Assembly (NCBI GenBank): GCA_947498785.1
Contig: CANMLS010000002.1
Coordinates: 1 to 64,000 of the forward strand
Source: an uncultured Aquimarina sp.
Lineage (GTDB): Bacteria > Bacteroidota > Bacteroidia > Flavobacteriales > Flavobacteriaceae
Direction of reading: 5' to 3'
Length of the DNA: 64,000 nt
Every line of letters begins with the position of its first letter. The first letter of the stretch is position 1. A model generated the notes under the pieces. That model searched no databases. It saw nothing but the letters and a program-made list of their open reading frames with translations, and had not been told where the DNA came from. A program made the translations under genes and the position numbers. Positions 18,095-30,987 of the stretch are shown one piece after another.

Positions 18095-19876
18095 TTAATC
18101 TTCTACAGAGAGTTGAGAATGCCAGGAATCTTTAAACAAAATCATATTTGTTTTATAGGTTTTTGATTCTTTCTTCCAGGAAGAATTATCACTGCTAGGA
18201 ATTAATTTGGTTTCTTTTGTGAGTTGAAAGTCATTGATATCATAGTTATATAAATATTTTAATTTGAAAATGCAGTTTTCATAAGGATGCGTATAGTATC
18301 CTGAGTAATATATGTTTAATTGAAAACCATTTTCTTTAATGTCAATAGATGTAAGAGGATCATTTTGATTGTGAAGAATTAAATTGCTATTACTCGAATG
18401 TAGTATATATTTCCCAGATTCATTTCCCAAGGCAATAGCAAATGTTGAATGATTTTGAGTTTTAGGATTGACCATGTAAATAAATACATCCATAAAACCA
18501 TCTTTATTAATATCTGTGGTCTTATGATATTTTAGTTCGTAGTTTTTAAATTCTTGCTTAATAAGGGCTTGTATTTTTTCAGTTTCGGTAAGCTTTGGGA
18601 TTAATTTACCATCAGTGTCAATTGTATATGTTTTAGTTACTTTTTTTCTGTAAAAACTTTTATAAGAAGTTTTTGATAAATCAGGAGAAGGAGTTTGAAT
18701 GCTTTCACCTTCAGAGGATATTATATTGATCGTGTTCTTGGTACCATTGAAAAATGATGGGAAAATAGCAGTGTTTTCTTCGAATAAACCGCCATCACCA
18801 ACACCTGTATTATCGATAAAATAGTTTAATTTTCTACCGTTCCAACTATAAATAATATCTCCGCCAGTTTGTCCGCAACTTTCAGCGTAGTAGCAAATAG
18901 CAATAAACTCTTCAATCTGAGGGACTCCTAGATTACCTAATGATACCAAGTCATCTCCTTCCATTTTTGTTTCGATTTTATCTACAATTTTCCCGTTTTT
19001 TAGGACAGAAAGATAGTTGTCTTTAATGATAAAAGTGACTTCTTTATTTTTTAAACTCTCAACACCTTTTGATGCTAGGAATTTACTCCATACATATGCT
19101 TCTTGGTTTTTATATTTTATATGACTCCAGTACCCTTTTTGATTATTTAAGGTATCTTTTTGATAATGATAATTAAGAATTTCTACTCTGTTAGGTATCT
19201 GTAGTGTTGCTATGATTGATGATTTTATAGAAGCCTCAGATCTTATATTTACGTTATCAGCTGTTATATATCCTAATTGTAAACCGTTTAGAAAGGGGAG
19301 TTCTAACTTTTTGGTAAATGGCTTTAATATACCTTCGTCCCATTGATAAAGTAAAAAGTCATTGTGTTCTTGAAATTTAAAAACTATTATTTCTTTATTG
19401 TCACTATTGTGGGTGGTGCCAATGCTAAAGACTTCGGATAATTCTTTATTTGCTTTAATTTCTATAGGATAATGTGATATAAATTGGTTATTATGAAATA
19501 TTTTTACTCCTATTTTATTTTTTGATTCTTCCTTGATGAGTAGCCTATAATCAGTATTTGTATGAAGTTTAAAAGCGAACCTTGAAACAAGATTATTCCA
19601 TACGTATGCGATGTCATTTTTGTGTTGTATTTCAATCCAGTATCCATGGTTACCATTAATTGTATCCCATATTTGAGTGTGTGTTTGTTGTAATTTATCA
19701 CCTGGGTTTAAGGTTGCGATTATTTTTGATTTTATTGAAGAAGAAGTTCTTAGGTTGACATTCGTGTTATAAATAAAAACTGGACTATTGGATACGTGAT
19801 TTGCATAGTATCCTCTTTGAGAAAAACCAGTAATTGATTGTAAAAGAATAAAAATAAGAAGAATGTAATACCGCAT
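18095..19876 (-). CDS. Secreted protein with two SH3-like domains and a C-terminal EF-hand-like motif
   Basis: About 593 residues from the ATG at 19876: signal peptide ending GFSQ, then two bacterial SH3-type domains (each with NLRTSSSIKSKIIATL / NIRSEASIKSSIIATL and a closing YVW motif), a beta-rich middle, and DINKDGFMDVFIYM, a calcium-binding-loop-like motif, near the C-terminus. The SH3 domains suggest peptidoglycan or peptide binding in the periplasm. The frame is open up to an ATG at 19993, but a bidirectional terminator (19924-19960) and a -7 element (19901-19908) lie in that stretch, so 19876 is the supported start. Confidence 0.8.
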   Translation of the reverse strand: MRYYILLIFILLQSITGFSQRGYYANHVSNSPVFIYNTNVNLRTSSSIKSKIIATLNPGDKLQQTHTQIWDTINGNHGYWIEIQHKNDIAYVWNNLVSRFAFKLHTNTDYRLLIKEESKNKIGVKIFHNNQFISHYPIEIKANKELSEVFSIGTTHNSDNKEIIVFKFQEHNDFLLYQWDEGILKPFTKKLELPFLNGLQLGYITADNVNIRSEASIKSSIIATLQIPNRVEILNYHYQKDTLNNQKGYWSHIKYKNQEAYVWSKFLASKGVESLKNKEVTFIIKDNYLSVLKNGKIVDKIETKMEGDDLVSLGNLGVPQIEEFIAICYYAESCGQTGGDIIYSWNGRKLNYFIDNTGVGDGGLFEENTAIFPSFFNGTKNTINIISSEGESIQTPSPDLSKTSYKSFYRKKVTKTYTIDTDGKLIPKLTETEKIQALIKQEFKNYELKYHKTTDINKDGFMDVFIYMVNPKTQNHSTFAIALGNESGKYILHSSNSNLILHNQNDPLTSIDIKENGFQLNIYYSGYYTHPYENCIFKLKYLYNYDINDFQLTKETKLIPSSDNSSWKKESKTYKTNMILFKDSWHSQLSVED

Positions 19877-19900
19877 AGTTTTATGTACCATAATTGAAAA

Positions 19901-19908
19901 CAAATATA
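19901..19908 (-). promoter_or_regulatory. -7 promoter element of the SH3 protein gene
   Basis: The minus strand reads TATATTTG here, a perfect TAnnTTTG element, placing the transcription start near 19894, about 18 bases before the ATG at 19876. The nearest TTG upstream is 14 bases away, closer than usual. Confidence 0.5.
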
Positions 19909-19923
19909 GTATTGTAGATATCC

Positions 19924-19960
19924 AAAAAAACCTACGAATATATATCCGTAGGTTTTTTTT
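19924..19960 (-). terminator. Terminator of icd (likely bidirectional)
   Basis: Stem AACCTACG / CGTAGGTT with a 10-base loop, flanked by an A run on the left and a T run on the right, so it can act in both directions. In the minus direction it lies about 75 bases behind the isocitrate dehydrogenase gene. Confidence 0.85.
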
Positions 19961-20036
19961 ATAGATTTGTCCCTTTCCGAAATAAATTGACACTAAATCA
20001 ATTTATTTTATAGAGATTCAATAATAGATATATTCC

Positions 20037-23186
<3,150 letters not shown>

Positions 23187-23215
23187 AAAAAAGGTCGTTG
23201 ATAACGACCTTTTTT
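23187..23215 (-). terminator. Rho-independent terminator of rplS
   Basis: Stem AAGGTCGTT / AACGACCTT with a 3-base loop, A run on the left and T run on the right. It lies 20 bases behind the rplS stop codon and ends that transcript on the minus strand. Confidence 0.9.
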
Positions 23216-23235
23216 GTTTGTATGAGAAGAGAAAA

Positions 23236-23586
23236 TTAGTTTCTTCTTTCTTTGATACGTGCTTTTTTACCAGTAAGCTCTCTAAAGTAAAATATACGTG
23301 CTCTACGTACTTTACCTCTTTTGTTTACTTCAATTTTCTGAAGTGCTGGTAAGTTTACAGGGAAAATACGTTCTACACCAATAGTTCCTGACATCTTTCT
23401 AATTGTAAATGTTTCAGTTGCTCCAGAACCTCTCCTTTGTATTACAACTCCTCTAAAGAACTGTGTACGTGTTTTGTTTCCTTCTTTAATTTCGTAATAA
23501 ACAGTGATAGTATCACCTGCAGAGAATTGAGACATCTCTTTCTTTTCAACAAATTCGTCTTGTACGAATTTTACTAAATCTTCCAT
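23236..23586 (-). CDS. rplS: 50S ribosomal protein L19
   Basis: 116 residues with the L19 signatures FSAGDTITVYYEIKEG, FRGVVIQRRGSG, and the basic C-terminal KVRRARIFYFRELTGKKARI. It is a structural protein of the large subunit near the interface with the 30S. It follows trmD, as in many bacteria, but has its own promoter in the 204-base spacer and its own terminator. Confidence 0.98.
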   Translation of the reverse strand: MEDLVKFVQDEFVEKKEMSQFSAGDTITVYYEIKEGNKTRTQFFRGVVIQRRGSGATETFTIRKMSGTIGVERIFPVNLPALQKIEVNKRGKVRRARIFYFRELTGKKARIKERRN

Positions 23587-23659
23587 TTTTGATATAGTTT
23601 CTTAGGTTTTGTTAAAACAACATTCACGGTTTTCGCCAGAGGTTATTCTAATCAGGGTG

Positions 23660-23689
23660 CAAAAATAAATATTATTTAGTGATTTCCAA
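23660..23689 (-). promoter_or_regulatory. Promoter of rplS
   Basis: On the minus strand TTG (23689-23687), a 19-base spacer and TATTTTTG (23667-23660) match the Bacteroidota housekeeping promoter exactly. The predicted start gives a leader of about 70 bases before rplS. Confidence 0.8.
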
Positions 23690-23789
23690 GTATTTTGAAA
23701 TGTTTATTGTTGTTTTTGTATTTAGTTGATTATTTGCTTAAGATATAGATCAGTGCGATAACGGTTTTATTTTAATTAGAGAATAATCA

Positions 23790-24467
23790 TCATTCATCTA
23801 ACAAATCAGGTCTTCGTTCTTTTGTTCTTTGGTATGCTTGTTCTTCTCTCCAGGTTTCAATTTTAGGAAAATTTCCTGATGTTAAAACCTCTGGTACTTT
23901 CCAACCTTTGTATTCTGCTGGTCTCGTATATATTGGAGGAGCTAATAAATTGTCTTGAAAAGAATCGGTCAGGGCAGAAGTTTCATTGCCTAATACTCCA
24001 GGGATGAGCCGAATAATAGCATCACACAAAATCAGCGCTCCCAGCTCTCCTCCTGATAATACATAATCTCCTACTGATATTTCTTTAGTTATAAAATGAT
24101 CACGTACTCGTTGGTCTACACCTTTATAGTGACCACAGAGTATAATAAAATTTTCTTTTAACGATAATTGATTAGTTGTTCCTTGATTTAAGGTTTCTCC
24201 ATCAGGAGTCATATAGATAACTTCATCATAATCTCTTTGGGATTTTAATTCTGATATACATTTATCTATAGGTTCGATCATCATCACCATACCTGCACCA
24301 CCTCCAAATTGATAATCATCTACTTGTTTATAATTGTCTGTGGTATATTCTCTAAGATTATGAAGGTGTACTTCTACTAGTCCTTTTTCTATGGATCGCT
24401 TCATGATTGAAGCTTCAAAAGGGCTTCTTAGAATATCAGGTACTACGGTTATAATATCTATACGCAT
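23790..24467 (-). CDS. trmD: tRNA (guanine-N1-)-methyltransferase
   Basis: 225 residues from the ATG at 24467, which gives the typical start [11 protein letters not shown]; an upstream in-frame ATG at 24506 would add 13 unlike residues. SPOUT-class knot motifs: [25 protein letters not shown] and [15 protein letters not shown] for SAM binding, and PGVLGN. It methylates G37 of tRNAs next to the anticodon to keep the reading frame. Confidence 0.97.
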   Translation of the reverse strand: MRIDIITVVPDILRSPFEASIMKRSIEKGLVEVHLHNLREYTTDNYKQVDDYQFGGGAGMVMMIEPIDKCISELKSQRDYDEVIYMTPDGETLNQGTTNQLSLKENFIILCGHYKGVDQRVRDHFITKEISVGDYVLSGGELGALILCDAIIRLIPGVLGNETSALTDSFQDNLLAPPIYTRPAEYKGWKVPEVLTSGNFPKIETWREEQAYQRTKERRPDLLDE

Positions 24468-24536
24468 CTTAACATTAAATTCTATAAAATGAATGCAAAG
24501 ATGCAAAAGAATATAATAAAAATCTAGGATTTAAAA

Positions 24537-25154
24537 TTACTTGGCTCCTGCTTTGCGTTGTTTATTGATTTCATCCTGAAGTTTGCGCATAACTTTTTGT
24601 TCTCGTTCTAATGATCTACGTCTATGATCTTCAAACTCTTCTTCAGTTTCAGCTAAAGCTTTTTTGGCTTGTACAGTTATGGCATTACTGTTTTTAAATT
24701 TAAAAATAAATAAACTTAAAAAGGCTAAAAGAATTCCTATAATTACTAGCATAATAGTGTTATAGCTAGATTTAGTTACCGCCACTCCAAAAAAGCTCAT
24801 ACTATCTTTTTCTTGAGTAACGGCAGTAAGGTTGCCATTTGTTTTGGAAAGTGATTCTTCTAGGCTTGTTATTGTGCTCTGTTGTTCTGTAATCTTGAGA
24901 TTAGAAGTGTTAAGTTTTGACTCTAATATCTTTAGTGTATCAATGGTGTTAGACTTAAGCTTGTTTAGCCAAACTTGTTTAACTACTTTGTACTCTTGAT
25001 ATCGTCCAGATTCTTTTATGATAATATCAAATTGTCCTTTTATCTTTTCTTGTTTTAAAGCTTGTTCAACGGTTAACTTTTCTTCTTGCGCATATGAGGT
25101 TTCAAAAAAAGATAATAGTATAGTTAAAACTATTAGGTACTGTGATAATTTCAT
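24537..25154 (-). CDS. Membrane-anchored coiled-coil protein next to trmD
   Basis: About 205 residues from the ATG at 25154 (MKLSQYLIV start of a signal sequence; an upstream ATG at 25202 adds a polar, unlikely extension). Signal peptide ending SYAQ, a periplasmic helical part with coiled coil (about 75-120), one membrane segment (about 135-153), and a cytoplasmic highly charged tail (EEEFEDHRRRSLEREQK). I recall homologues next to trmD in Flavobacteriia sometimes named after the methyltransferase; nothing in the sequence supports a methyltransferase function. Confidence 0.75.
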   Translation of the reverse strand: MKLSQYLIVLTILLSFFETSYAQEEKLTVEQALKQEKIKGQFDIIIKESGRYQEYKVVKQVWLNKLKSNTIDTLKILESKLNTSNLKITEQQSTITSLEESLSKTNGNLTAVTQEKDSMSFFGVAVTKSSYNTIMLVIIGILLAFLSLFIFKFKNSNAITVQAKKALAETEEEFEDHRRRSLEREQKVMRKLQDEINKQRKAGAK

Positions 25155-25438
25155 GCTGTTATTCTTAATTTTATTGGTTGTATATATGATATCCCTACGC
25201 ATAGTAGTTAGAAGATAAAAATAACTATTTTACAAATAATTAGAGGAATATTATATATCCTTTCTTTTCTTGATTATTAATTTCTTCTGTAACGGTAATA
25301 AATGTACGATATTGTGAGTAATAAAAAAGAATTTTTGCTTGTATTTTACTAAAAAGCAAAATTATTGTTAATTTATTGTTTATTAGCGATTTATGTTGAT
25401 TATGGGTTGGTTTGTGATTGAGTGTTAAGATATAGCAA

Positions 25439-25466
25439 TAAAAAAGCCGTTAATCATAACGGCTTT
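25439..25466 (-). terminator. Rho-independent terminator of the GAPDH gene
   Basis: Stem AAAGCCGTT / AACGGCTTT with a 6-base loop; the minus strand continues into a T run. It lies just behind the GAPDH stop codon. Confidence 0.88.
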
Positions 25467-25482
25467 AGATGTTTTTGATATT

Positions 25483-26931
25483 CTAATAGTAAGTAAAACG
25501 TCTTACTTTAGCAATGTATTTTGATAGCCTGATTACTTGATGACTATATCCATATTCATTATCATACCAAACATAAAGAATTACATTATTTCTTTTGGTA
25601 TCAACAATAGTAGCATTACTATCATATATAGAGGGGGCAGAAGAACCAATAATGTCACTTGAAACTAATTCGTTATCTAATGAATATTTTATTTGCTCTA
25701 CCAAATTTCCTTCTAATGCATATTTTTTGAGCGCTGCATTTATGCTTTCTTTAGAAACCTTTTTCTCTAAATTTAGATTTAAAATTGCTAATGAACCATT
25801 AGGTACAGGAACCCGGATTGCATTAGAGGTTAATTTACCTTCAAAATTAGGTAATGCTTTAGAAACAGCTTTTCCTGCTCCCGTTTCTGTAATGACCATA
25901 TTAAGTGCAGCTGCTCGACCTCTTCTGTATTTGCTATGCATATTATCTACCAAGTTTTGATCGTTAGTATATGCATGTATAGTCTCTAAATGTCCATTAA
26001 CCACTCCAAAACTTTGATCAACAGCTTGTAAAATAGGCGTTATTGCATTTGTTGTACAAGAAGCTGCAGAAAATATATCTACCTTATCAGGATCATTTTC
26101 TTTGTGATTTACACCATGAACGATGTTTGGCACACCCTTACCCGGAGCAGTAAGTAATACTTTATCAATTCCTTTAGCAACTAGGTGCCTGCCTAAAGCT
26201 TTTTTATCTCTAAAAGCACCCGTGTTGTCTATTAATAAAGCATCTTTTATTCCATAAGAAGTATAGTCTATTTCTTCTGGGTTATTTGCACTAACTATTT
26301 TTACGGTGGTACCATTTATAATAAGCGCGCTATTTTTTGGATCAGTTTCTACTGTACCTGCAAAATCTCCATGAACAGAATCACTTCTTAATAATGAAGC
26401 TCTTTTTTCTAAAACTTCCTGATTAATTTCACCTCTGGTTACGATGGCTCTAAGTCTTAACTGACTCCCTTTTCCTGTAATTGTCATCAATTCTCTAGCA
26501 ACAAGACGGCCAATTCTACCAAAACCATAAAGAATTACGTTTTTTGGAGAAATTGGTTTAAACTTCTTTGCTTCCTTTAGTTTATTCTGCACAAAACGGT
26601 TTATAGAACCATATTCTTCACTTGCTAGATGATATTCATATGTAAGTTTACCAATATCTAATTTTGATGGAGGTAGATTCATTAGTTTGATTGCTTGTGC
26701 GATTTCTACTGAATCAAAAATGGAGATTGGTTTTTGTACAAACTCACCGGCATATTCGTGAAGATTTATAATCTCACTAACATTTTTGTCAATTAACTGA
26801 TTGCGAAAGAGTACCAATTCTATAGAATTGTCATACCATAGGTCGCTTACAGTTTTGATAAATGCTACAGTTGCGCGGCGTCTGTCTGCCTGAAAGGCAA
26901 GTTCTTTTTCATAAACTTCGTTAGAGCTCAT
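25483..26931 (-). CDS. gap: Glyceraldehyde-3-phosphate dehydrogenase, long form
   Basis: 482 residues: an N-terminal helical extension of about 125 residues precedes the Rossmann start ILYGFGRIGRLVAREL. The catalytic Cys is in SAASCTTNAITP (about residue 291). The C-terminal NAD-binding and catalytic parts (WYDNEYGYSHQV) are intact. This long form is known in Bacteroidota and some Gammaproteobacteria beside the standard 330-residue enzyme. It oxidises glyceraldehyde 3-phosphate with phosphate and NAD(P); whether it works in glycolysis or gluconeogenesis cannot be told. A TAATTTTG -7 element lies upstream at 26966-26973. Confidence 0.93.
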   Translation of the reverse strand: MSSNEVYEKELAFQADRRRATVAFIKTVSDLWYDNSIELVLFRNQLIDKNVSEIINLHEYAGEFVQKPISIFDSVEIAQAIKLMNLPPSKLDIGKLTYEYHLASEEYGSINRFVQNKLKEAKKFKPISPKNVILYGFGRIGRLVARELMTITGKGSQLRLRAIVTRGEINQEVLEKRASLLRSDSVHGDFAGTVETDPKNSALIINGTTVKIVSANNPEEIDYTSYGIKDALLIDNTGAFRDKKALGRHLVAKGIDKVLLTAPGKGVPNIVHGVNHKENDPDKVDIFSAASCTTNAITPILQAVDQSFGVVNGHLETIHAYTNDQNLVDNMHSKYRRGRAAALNMVITETGAGKAVSKALPNFEGKLTSNAIRVPVPNGSLAILNLNLEKKVSKESINAALKKYALEGNLVEQIKYSLDNELVSSDIIGSSAPSIYDSNATIVDTKRNNVILYVWYDNEYGYSHQVIRLSKYIAKVRRFTYY

Positions 26932-27007
26932 AGTGTGTTATGTTTTACAGTCATGAAATTTCGTGCAAAATTATATATTTCAAACGTTTTCGTGAAACCT
27001 TTTTTCA

Positions 27008-27041
27008 TAAAAAATCCCATTACTTTTTTAAAGTAATGGGA
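27008..27041 (-). terminator. Rho-independent terminator of the DegP-like protease gene
   Basis: Stem CCCATTACTTT / AAAGTAATGGG with a 3-base loop (27016-27040); on the minus strand it runs into a T tract. It ends the protease transcript before the GAPDH promoter. Confidence 0.85.
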
Positions 27042-27069
27042 ACTATCATCTTTTATAGCTTTTAATTGA

Positions 27070-28482
27070 TTATTGAAAGACGAATTCACGTTTTTTTCCA
27101 TCTCTATCGACAAGACTTATTGTGATATCCTCATCTTTATATTTGTTTTCTATTATTTGCTTTACTTCAAGAACGTTTTTTACTTTTTTACCATCAATCT
27201 CACTAATGACAAGTCCTTCTAAGTTGTATCTTTTCATTCTTGAGCTTAATGCTTTACTAATTACAACACCATGATCAAGTTTAAAGTTCTTTAAATAATT
27301 TTTAGGAGGGTTGGCAACTTCTACGCCAACATCATCAATGTTATAGCGTTGTATCTCGTATTTTGATAAAGTAACAGGTAATACTAGTTCTTTATTTTTT
27401 CTAAGCACTCTTACATTAATGACATCTTTTGGTCTCTTGCTATTTACATAACCAGTTAAATCAGCAAATTTTCTAATAGGTAACCCATCAATCTCTTTTA
27501 TGACATCTCCTTCTAAAATTCCTGCTTTTTTTGCTCCACTTTCTTCAGCAACAGAAGCAACAAATACTCCTTGAGAGGTAGAGATGTCATACTCTTCCAC
27601 CGCTTTTGGGTTTATTGTGCCTCCTGTGATTCCCAAGATGCCTCGTTGTACACCTCCAAATTCTATAATGTCATCAATTATTTTTTTAGCATTATTAGAA
27701 GGTACTGCAAACGCATATCCAACATAACTACCTGTTTGAGAGGTTATAGCAGTATTAATACCTATTAATTCTCCTCTTGTGTTTACTAAAGCACCGCCAC
27801 TGTTACCTGGGTTAATAGCAGCATCTGTTTGTATAAAAGATTGACTTTTATTGTCAGATTCATCCAAATCTCTTGATTTTGCACTTATGATACCCGCAGT
27901 AACCGTAGAGGTAAGGTTAAAAGGGTTTCCAACGGCTAATACCCATTCTCCTATTTTGGCAGAATTAGAATCACCAAAAGGAATATAAGATAGTTTTTCG
28001 TCTGTGTCTATTTTGATCAGAGCAATATCAGATTGTGGAGCAGTGCCAATTACTTTAGCTTTGTACGATTTATTATTGTTTAATGTGATCTCAAGATCAG
28101 AAGCTCCTTCAATAACATGATTGTTGGTTACGATATATCCATCTTCTGTAATGATAACTCCAGATCCAGCACCTTGAATTCTTCTTTCCTGTGCTCCTCC
28201 GTTTCTTAAGAATTCCATTAAATTTCTAGGTGTGCGAGAGATTCCGTATTGTTTGACATGCACTACGGCATTAACTGTTTTTTCTGCGGCCAGTGTAAAA
28301 TCAATACTGGCATTTGGGATACTTGTATTAGTATTGGGGACAGTATAATTTACGGGAATTGAATTTGATTTTACTTCATTTTCTGTAATAACAGTTTCTG
28401 GTTCTAAAAACAGTTTGTATAATCCTAAAGTAAATATTCCTGCAAGAACTGCTACAACCAATAAGCTCAAAAATCTTTTCAT
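27070..28482 (-). CDS. degP: Periplasmic Do/DegP-like serine protease with PDZ domains
   Basis: 470 residues with one N-terminal membrane/signal segment (5-27), a trypsin-like domain with His (TNNHVIEGA, about 120), Asp (SDIALIKID, about 151) and Ser (NPGNSGGAL, about 227), then a full PDZ domain (about 295-380) and a second, shorter PDZ-like C-terminus. It degrades or chaperones misfolded envelope proteins. It is a single gene read leftward, divergent from dapF. Confidence 0.95.
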   Translation of the reverse strand: MKRFLSLLVVAVLAGIFTLGLYKLFLEPETVITENEVKSNSIPVNYTVPNTNTSIPNASIDFTLAAEKTVNAVVHVKQYGISRTPRNLMEFLRNGGAQERRIQGAGSGVIITEDGYIVTNNHVIEGASDLEITLNNNKSYKAKVIGTAPQSDIALIKIDTDEKLSYIPFGDSNSAKIGEWVLAVGNPFNLTSTVTAGIISAKSRDLDESDNKSQSFIQTDAAINPGNSGGALVNTRGELIGINTAITSQTGSYVGYAFAVPSNNAKKIIDDIIEFGGVQRGILGITGGTINPKAVEEYDISTSQGVFVASVAEESGAKKAGILEGDVIKEIDGLPIRKFADLTGYVNSKRPKDVINVRVLRKNKELVLPVTLSKYEIQRYNIDDVGVEVANPPKNYLKNFKLDHGVVISKALSSRMKRYNLEGLVISEIDGKKVKNVLEVKQIIENKYKDEDITISLVDRDGKKREFVFQ

Positions 28483-28619
28483 TTTCTTTTCTTTTTTGTT
28501 TGATTTTACGATTAACTTCTTTAATAGACTATCAATAACTACTAAAATTACAATTATAGTATACTTTTTTTATGATTTTTAACTCACAATTAACAACAGC
28601 TTTATGTTGACATTCTTTG

Positions 28620-28627
28620 TACCTTTG
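28620..28627 (+). promoter_or_regulatory. -7 promoter element of the dapF operon
   Basis: TACCTTTG matches TAnnTTTG and lies 20 bases before the dapF ATG. No TTG is found at the ideal distance upstream. Confidence 0.45.
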
Positions 28628-28647
28628 CTTACATAACTAAGAGAATA

Positions 28648-29439
28648 ATGACATTTACTTTTTATAAATATCAAGGTACTGGTAACGATTTTGTAATCAT
28701 TGATAATCGTGAGTCTATACTTTCCAAAAATAATACCAAATTGTTTGCCAGACTTTGTGACAGAAAATTTGGTATTGGAGCCGACGGTTTAATGTTGTTA
28801 GAATTGCCTCAAAAGAGTGAGGATGATTTTACTATGGTGTATTTTAATGCAGACGGTAATGAGAGTTCTATGTGTGGTAATGGAGGAAGGTGTTTAGTTG
28901 CATTTGCGGCTTTTTTGGGTGTTATTAAAGATAAAGCAACTTTTACAGCTATAGATGGTAAGCATCAAGCTGAAATCAAAAATGGATTAGTTTACCTGCA
29001 GATGCAAGATGTGTTTAAGATTGAAGAGCATGATGATCATCTATTTCTCGATACAGGTTCTCCTCATCATATAACTATGGTTAACGGGTTATCTGAATAT
29101 GATGTAGAAAATATTGGAAGAAAAATTAGGAATGGAGCTCCATATTTTGAAGCAGGAAGTAATGTGAATTTTGTAGAGAAAAGAAATGGTAGTGTATTTG
29201 CTGTTCGTACTTATGAAAGAGGGGTAGAAGATGAGACATTGTCTTGCGGGACAGGGGTTACTGCGGTTGCACTTTCTATGCATGCAACAAAACATACAGA
29301 AAAAGAGGCGGTCAGTGTTCTGACCCAAGGAGGAGAATTGAAAGTTACTTTTAAGAAAACCGAAAAAGGATATGAAGATATCTTTTTGATAGGTCCTGCA
29401 GAACAGGTTTTTAAAGGAGAATTCTCATGGAAACATTAA
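28648..29439 (+). CDS. dapF: Diaminopimelate epimerase
   Basis: 263 residues. Both catalytic cysteines are present in their motifs, CGNGGRC (about residue 75) and SCGTGVTA (about residue 203), and the N-terminal YQGTGNDFVIIDN is diagnostic. It converts LL- to meso-diaminopimelate for lysine and peptidoglycan. First gene of a coupled operon: its end overlaps the GNAT gene by 13 bases. Confidence 0.97.
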   Translation: MTFTFYKYQGTGNDFVIIDNRESILSKNNTKLFARLCDRKFGIGADGLMLLELPQKSEDDFTMVYFNADGNESSMCGNGGRCLVAFAAFLGVIKDKATFTAIDGKHQAEIKNGLVYLQMQDVFKIEEHDDHLFLDTGSPHHITMVNGLSEYDVENIGRKIRNGAPYFEAGSNVNFVEKRNGSVFAVRTYERGVEDETLSCGTGVTAVALSMHATKHTEKEAVSVLTQGGELKVTFKKTEKGYEDIFLIGPAEQVFKGEFSWKH

Positions 29440-29954
29440 AAGGTAAGCATATATATTTACGAGCTCTGGAGCCAGAAGATCTTGATTTTGTTTATATTGT
29501 TGAAAATGATGAACAAGTTTGGGAGATGAGTTCTACACAGACACCCTATTCGAGATTTTTAATTAAACAATATTTAGAGCATGCTCACAAAGATATTTAT
29601 GAAGTAAAACAATTACGATTAGTCATTTGTTCAAATGATGATGCCATTTTGGGACTGATTGATTTGTTTGATTTTAACCCTACACACAATAGGGCAGGTA
29701 TAGGTATTTTAATTACAGAAAAAGAAAACCGAGGTAAAGGTTATGGAGCAGAGGCTTTAGAGCTTATAACAAATTACGGTTTTACACATCTACATTTACA
29801 TCAATTGTATGCGAATATTTCTGGGGATAATGAAGCGAGTATTAAATTATTTGAAAAAAAAGGATTTCATAAAGTTGGAGTGAAGAAAGAGTGGAATTTG
29901 GTAAAAGACACTTATAAAGACGAATTTTTATATCAATTAGTATATGTACATTAA
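29427..29954 (+). CDS. GNAT family N-acetyltransferase (RimL-like)
   Basis: 175 residues with the RimJ/RimL-type layout (LRALEPEDLDFVY at the start; acetyl-CoA loop ENRGKGYGAEAL; ENDEASIKLFEKKGF-like C-terminal motif). It transfers acetyl groups to an amine, possibly a protein N-terminus or small molecule. It overlaps dapF in front and mltG behind, so it is part of that operon. Confidence 0.88.
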   Translation: METLKGKHIYLRALEPEDLDFVYIVENDEQVWEMSSTQTPYSRFLIKQYLEHAHKDIYEVKQLRLVICSNDDAILGLIDLFDFNPTHNRAGIGILITEKENRGKGYGAEALELITNYGFTHLHLHQLYANISGDNEASIKLFEKKGFHKVGVKKEWNLVKDTYKDEFLYQLVYVH

Positions 29955-30987
29955 GAAAATACTATTAGTCATTGCATTGTTAGGTTTAATCGGAGGAGGA
30001 ATTTTTGCATATTATGTGTATCAAGCGATTTTTTCTCCTAATACCAGTTTTGAGAGCGAAACCAAAACTATTTATATACCAACTGGAGGGACTTATACAG
30101 AGCTTATCGAGGAGATTAGTCCAATAGTTAAAGATATTTATAGTTTTGATAGAATAGCTAGAAGAAAAGGATATATTGATAATATTAAGGCAGGACAATA
30201 CATCATAAAGAAAGGTTTGAATAACAATGACATTGTTAACATTCTAAGAAGTAAAAACCAGCCAATTCAGATTAGCTTTAATAATCAGGAACGACTGGAG
30301 AACCTAGCAGGACGAATAGCTGTTCAGATAGAGGCTGATAGCACTTCATTATTAGAAGCTTTTCGGGAAAAAGAGTTTTTAGATGCAAAAGGTTTTTCTT
30401 CTGAAACTGCTCTGGCCATGTATGTGCCCAATAAATATGAATTCTTTTGGAATACTTCTGCAGAACAATTTAGGGATAGGATGTTAAAGGAGTATAGTAA
30501 ATTTTGGAATGAATCACGTTTGTCAAAAGCAAAAAAAATAGGCTTGACCCAAATTCAAGTATGTACAATTGCTTCAATTGTTCAAAAAGAAACGGTCAAA
30601 GTTGATGAGAGACCAAGGGTTGCGGGAGTTTATATGAATAGATATACTAATGGTTGGAAATTGGATGCTGATCCAACAGTGATTTATGCAATAAAAAAAC
30701 ATCGTAATGATTGGGATGTAGTTATAAAACGTGTTTTGTATAAAGATTTAGAGTTAGATAGTCCTTATAATACATATAAATATGCAGCATTACCACCAGG
30801 GCCAATAGCTATGCCAGATATTTCTTCTATCGATGCTGTTCTTAATTATGAAAAGCATGAATATTACTTTTTTGTCGCTAACGTAGAGAATTTTGGGTAT
30901 CATAAATTCGCTAAGACATTAAGTCAGCATAATCTTAATAAAAAACAGTATGTAAACTGGATTAACAAGAAAGGAATTAATAGATAA
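29944..30987 (+). CDS. mltG: Endolytic peptidoglycan transglycosylase
   Basis: 347 residues: one N-terminal membrane anchor (about 5-25), a LysM-like region, and the YceG catalytic domain with YVPNKYEFFWNTS, the catalytic Glu in IVQKET, and LDADPTVIYA. MltG cuts nascent glycan strands at the membrane. It starts 11 bases inside the GNAT gene. Confidence 0.95.
   Translation: MYIKKILLVIALLGLIGGGIFAYYVYQAIFSPNTSFESETKTIYIPTGGTYTELIEEISPIVKDIYSFDRIARRKGYIDNIKAGQYIIKKGLNNNDIVNILRSKNQPIQISFNNQERLENLAGRIAVQIEADSTSLLEAFREKEFLDAKGFSSETALAMYVPNKYEFFWNTSAEQFRDRMLKEYSKFWNESRLSKAKKIGLTQIQVCTIASIVQKETVKVDERPRVAGVYMNRYTNGWKLDADPTVIYAIKKHRNDWDVVIKRVLYKDLELDSPYNTYKYAALPPGPIAMPDISSIDAVLNYEKHEYYFFVANVENFGYHKFAKTLSQHNLNKKQYVNWINKKGINR

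Noticed and set aside
24537..25154. Second tRNA methyltransferase next to trmD
   Set aside because: The sequence is a signal peptide, coiled coil, membrane helix and charged tail; no SAM-binding or knot motif.
26928..27113. Minus-strand open frame of 61 codons between GAPDH and the protease
   Set aside because: It crosses the protease terminator and overlaps the protease end; no gene-like content.
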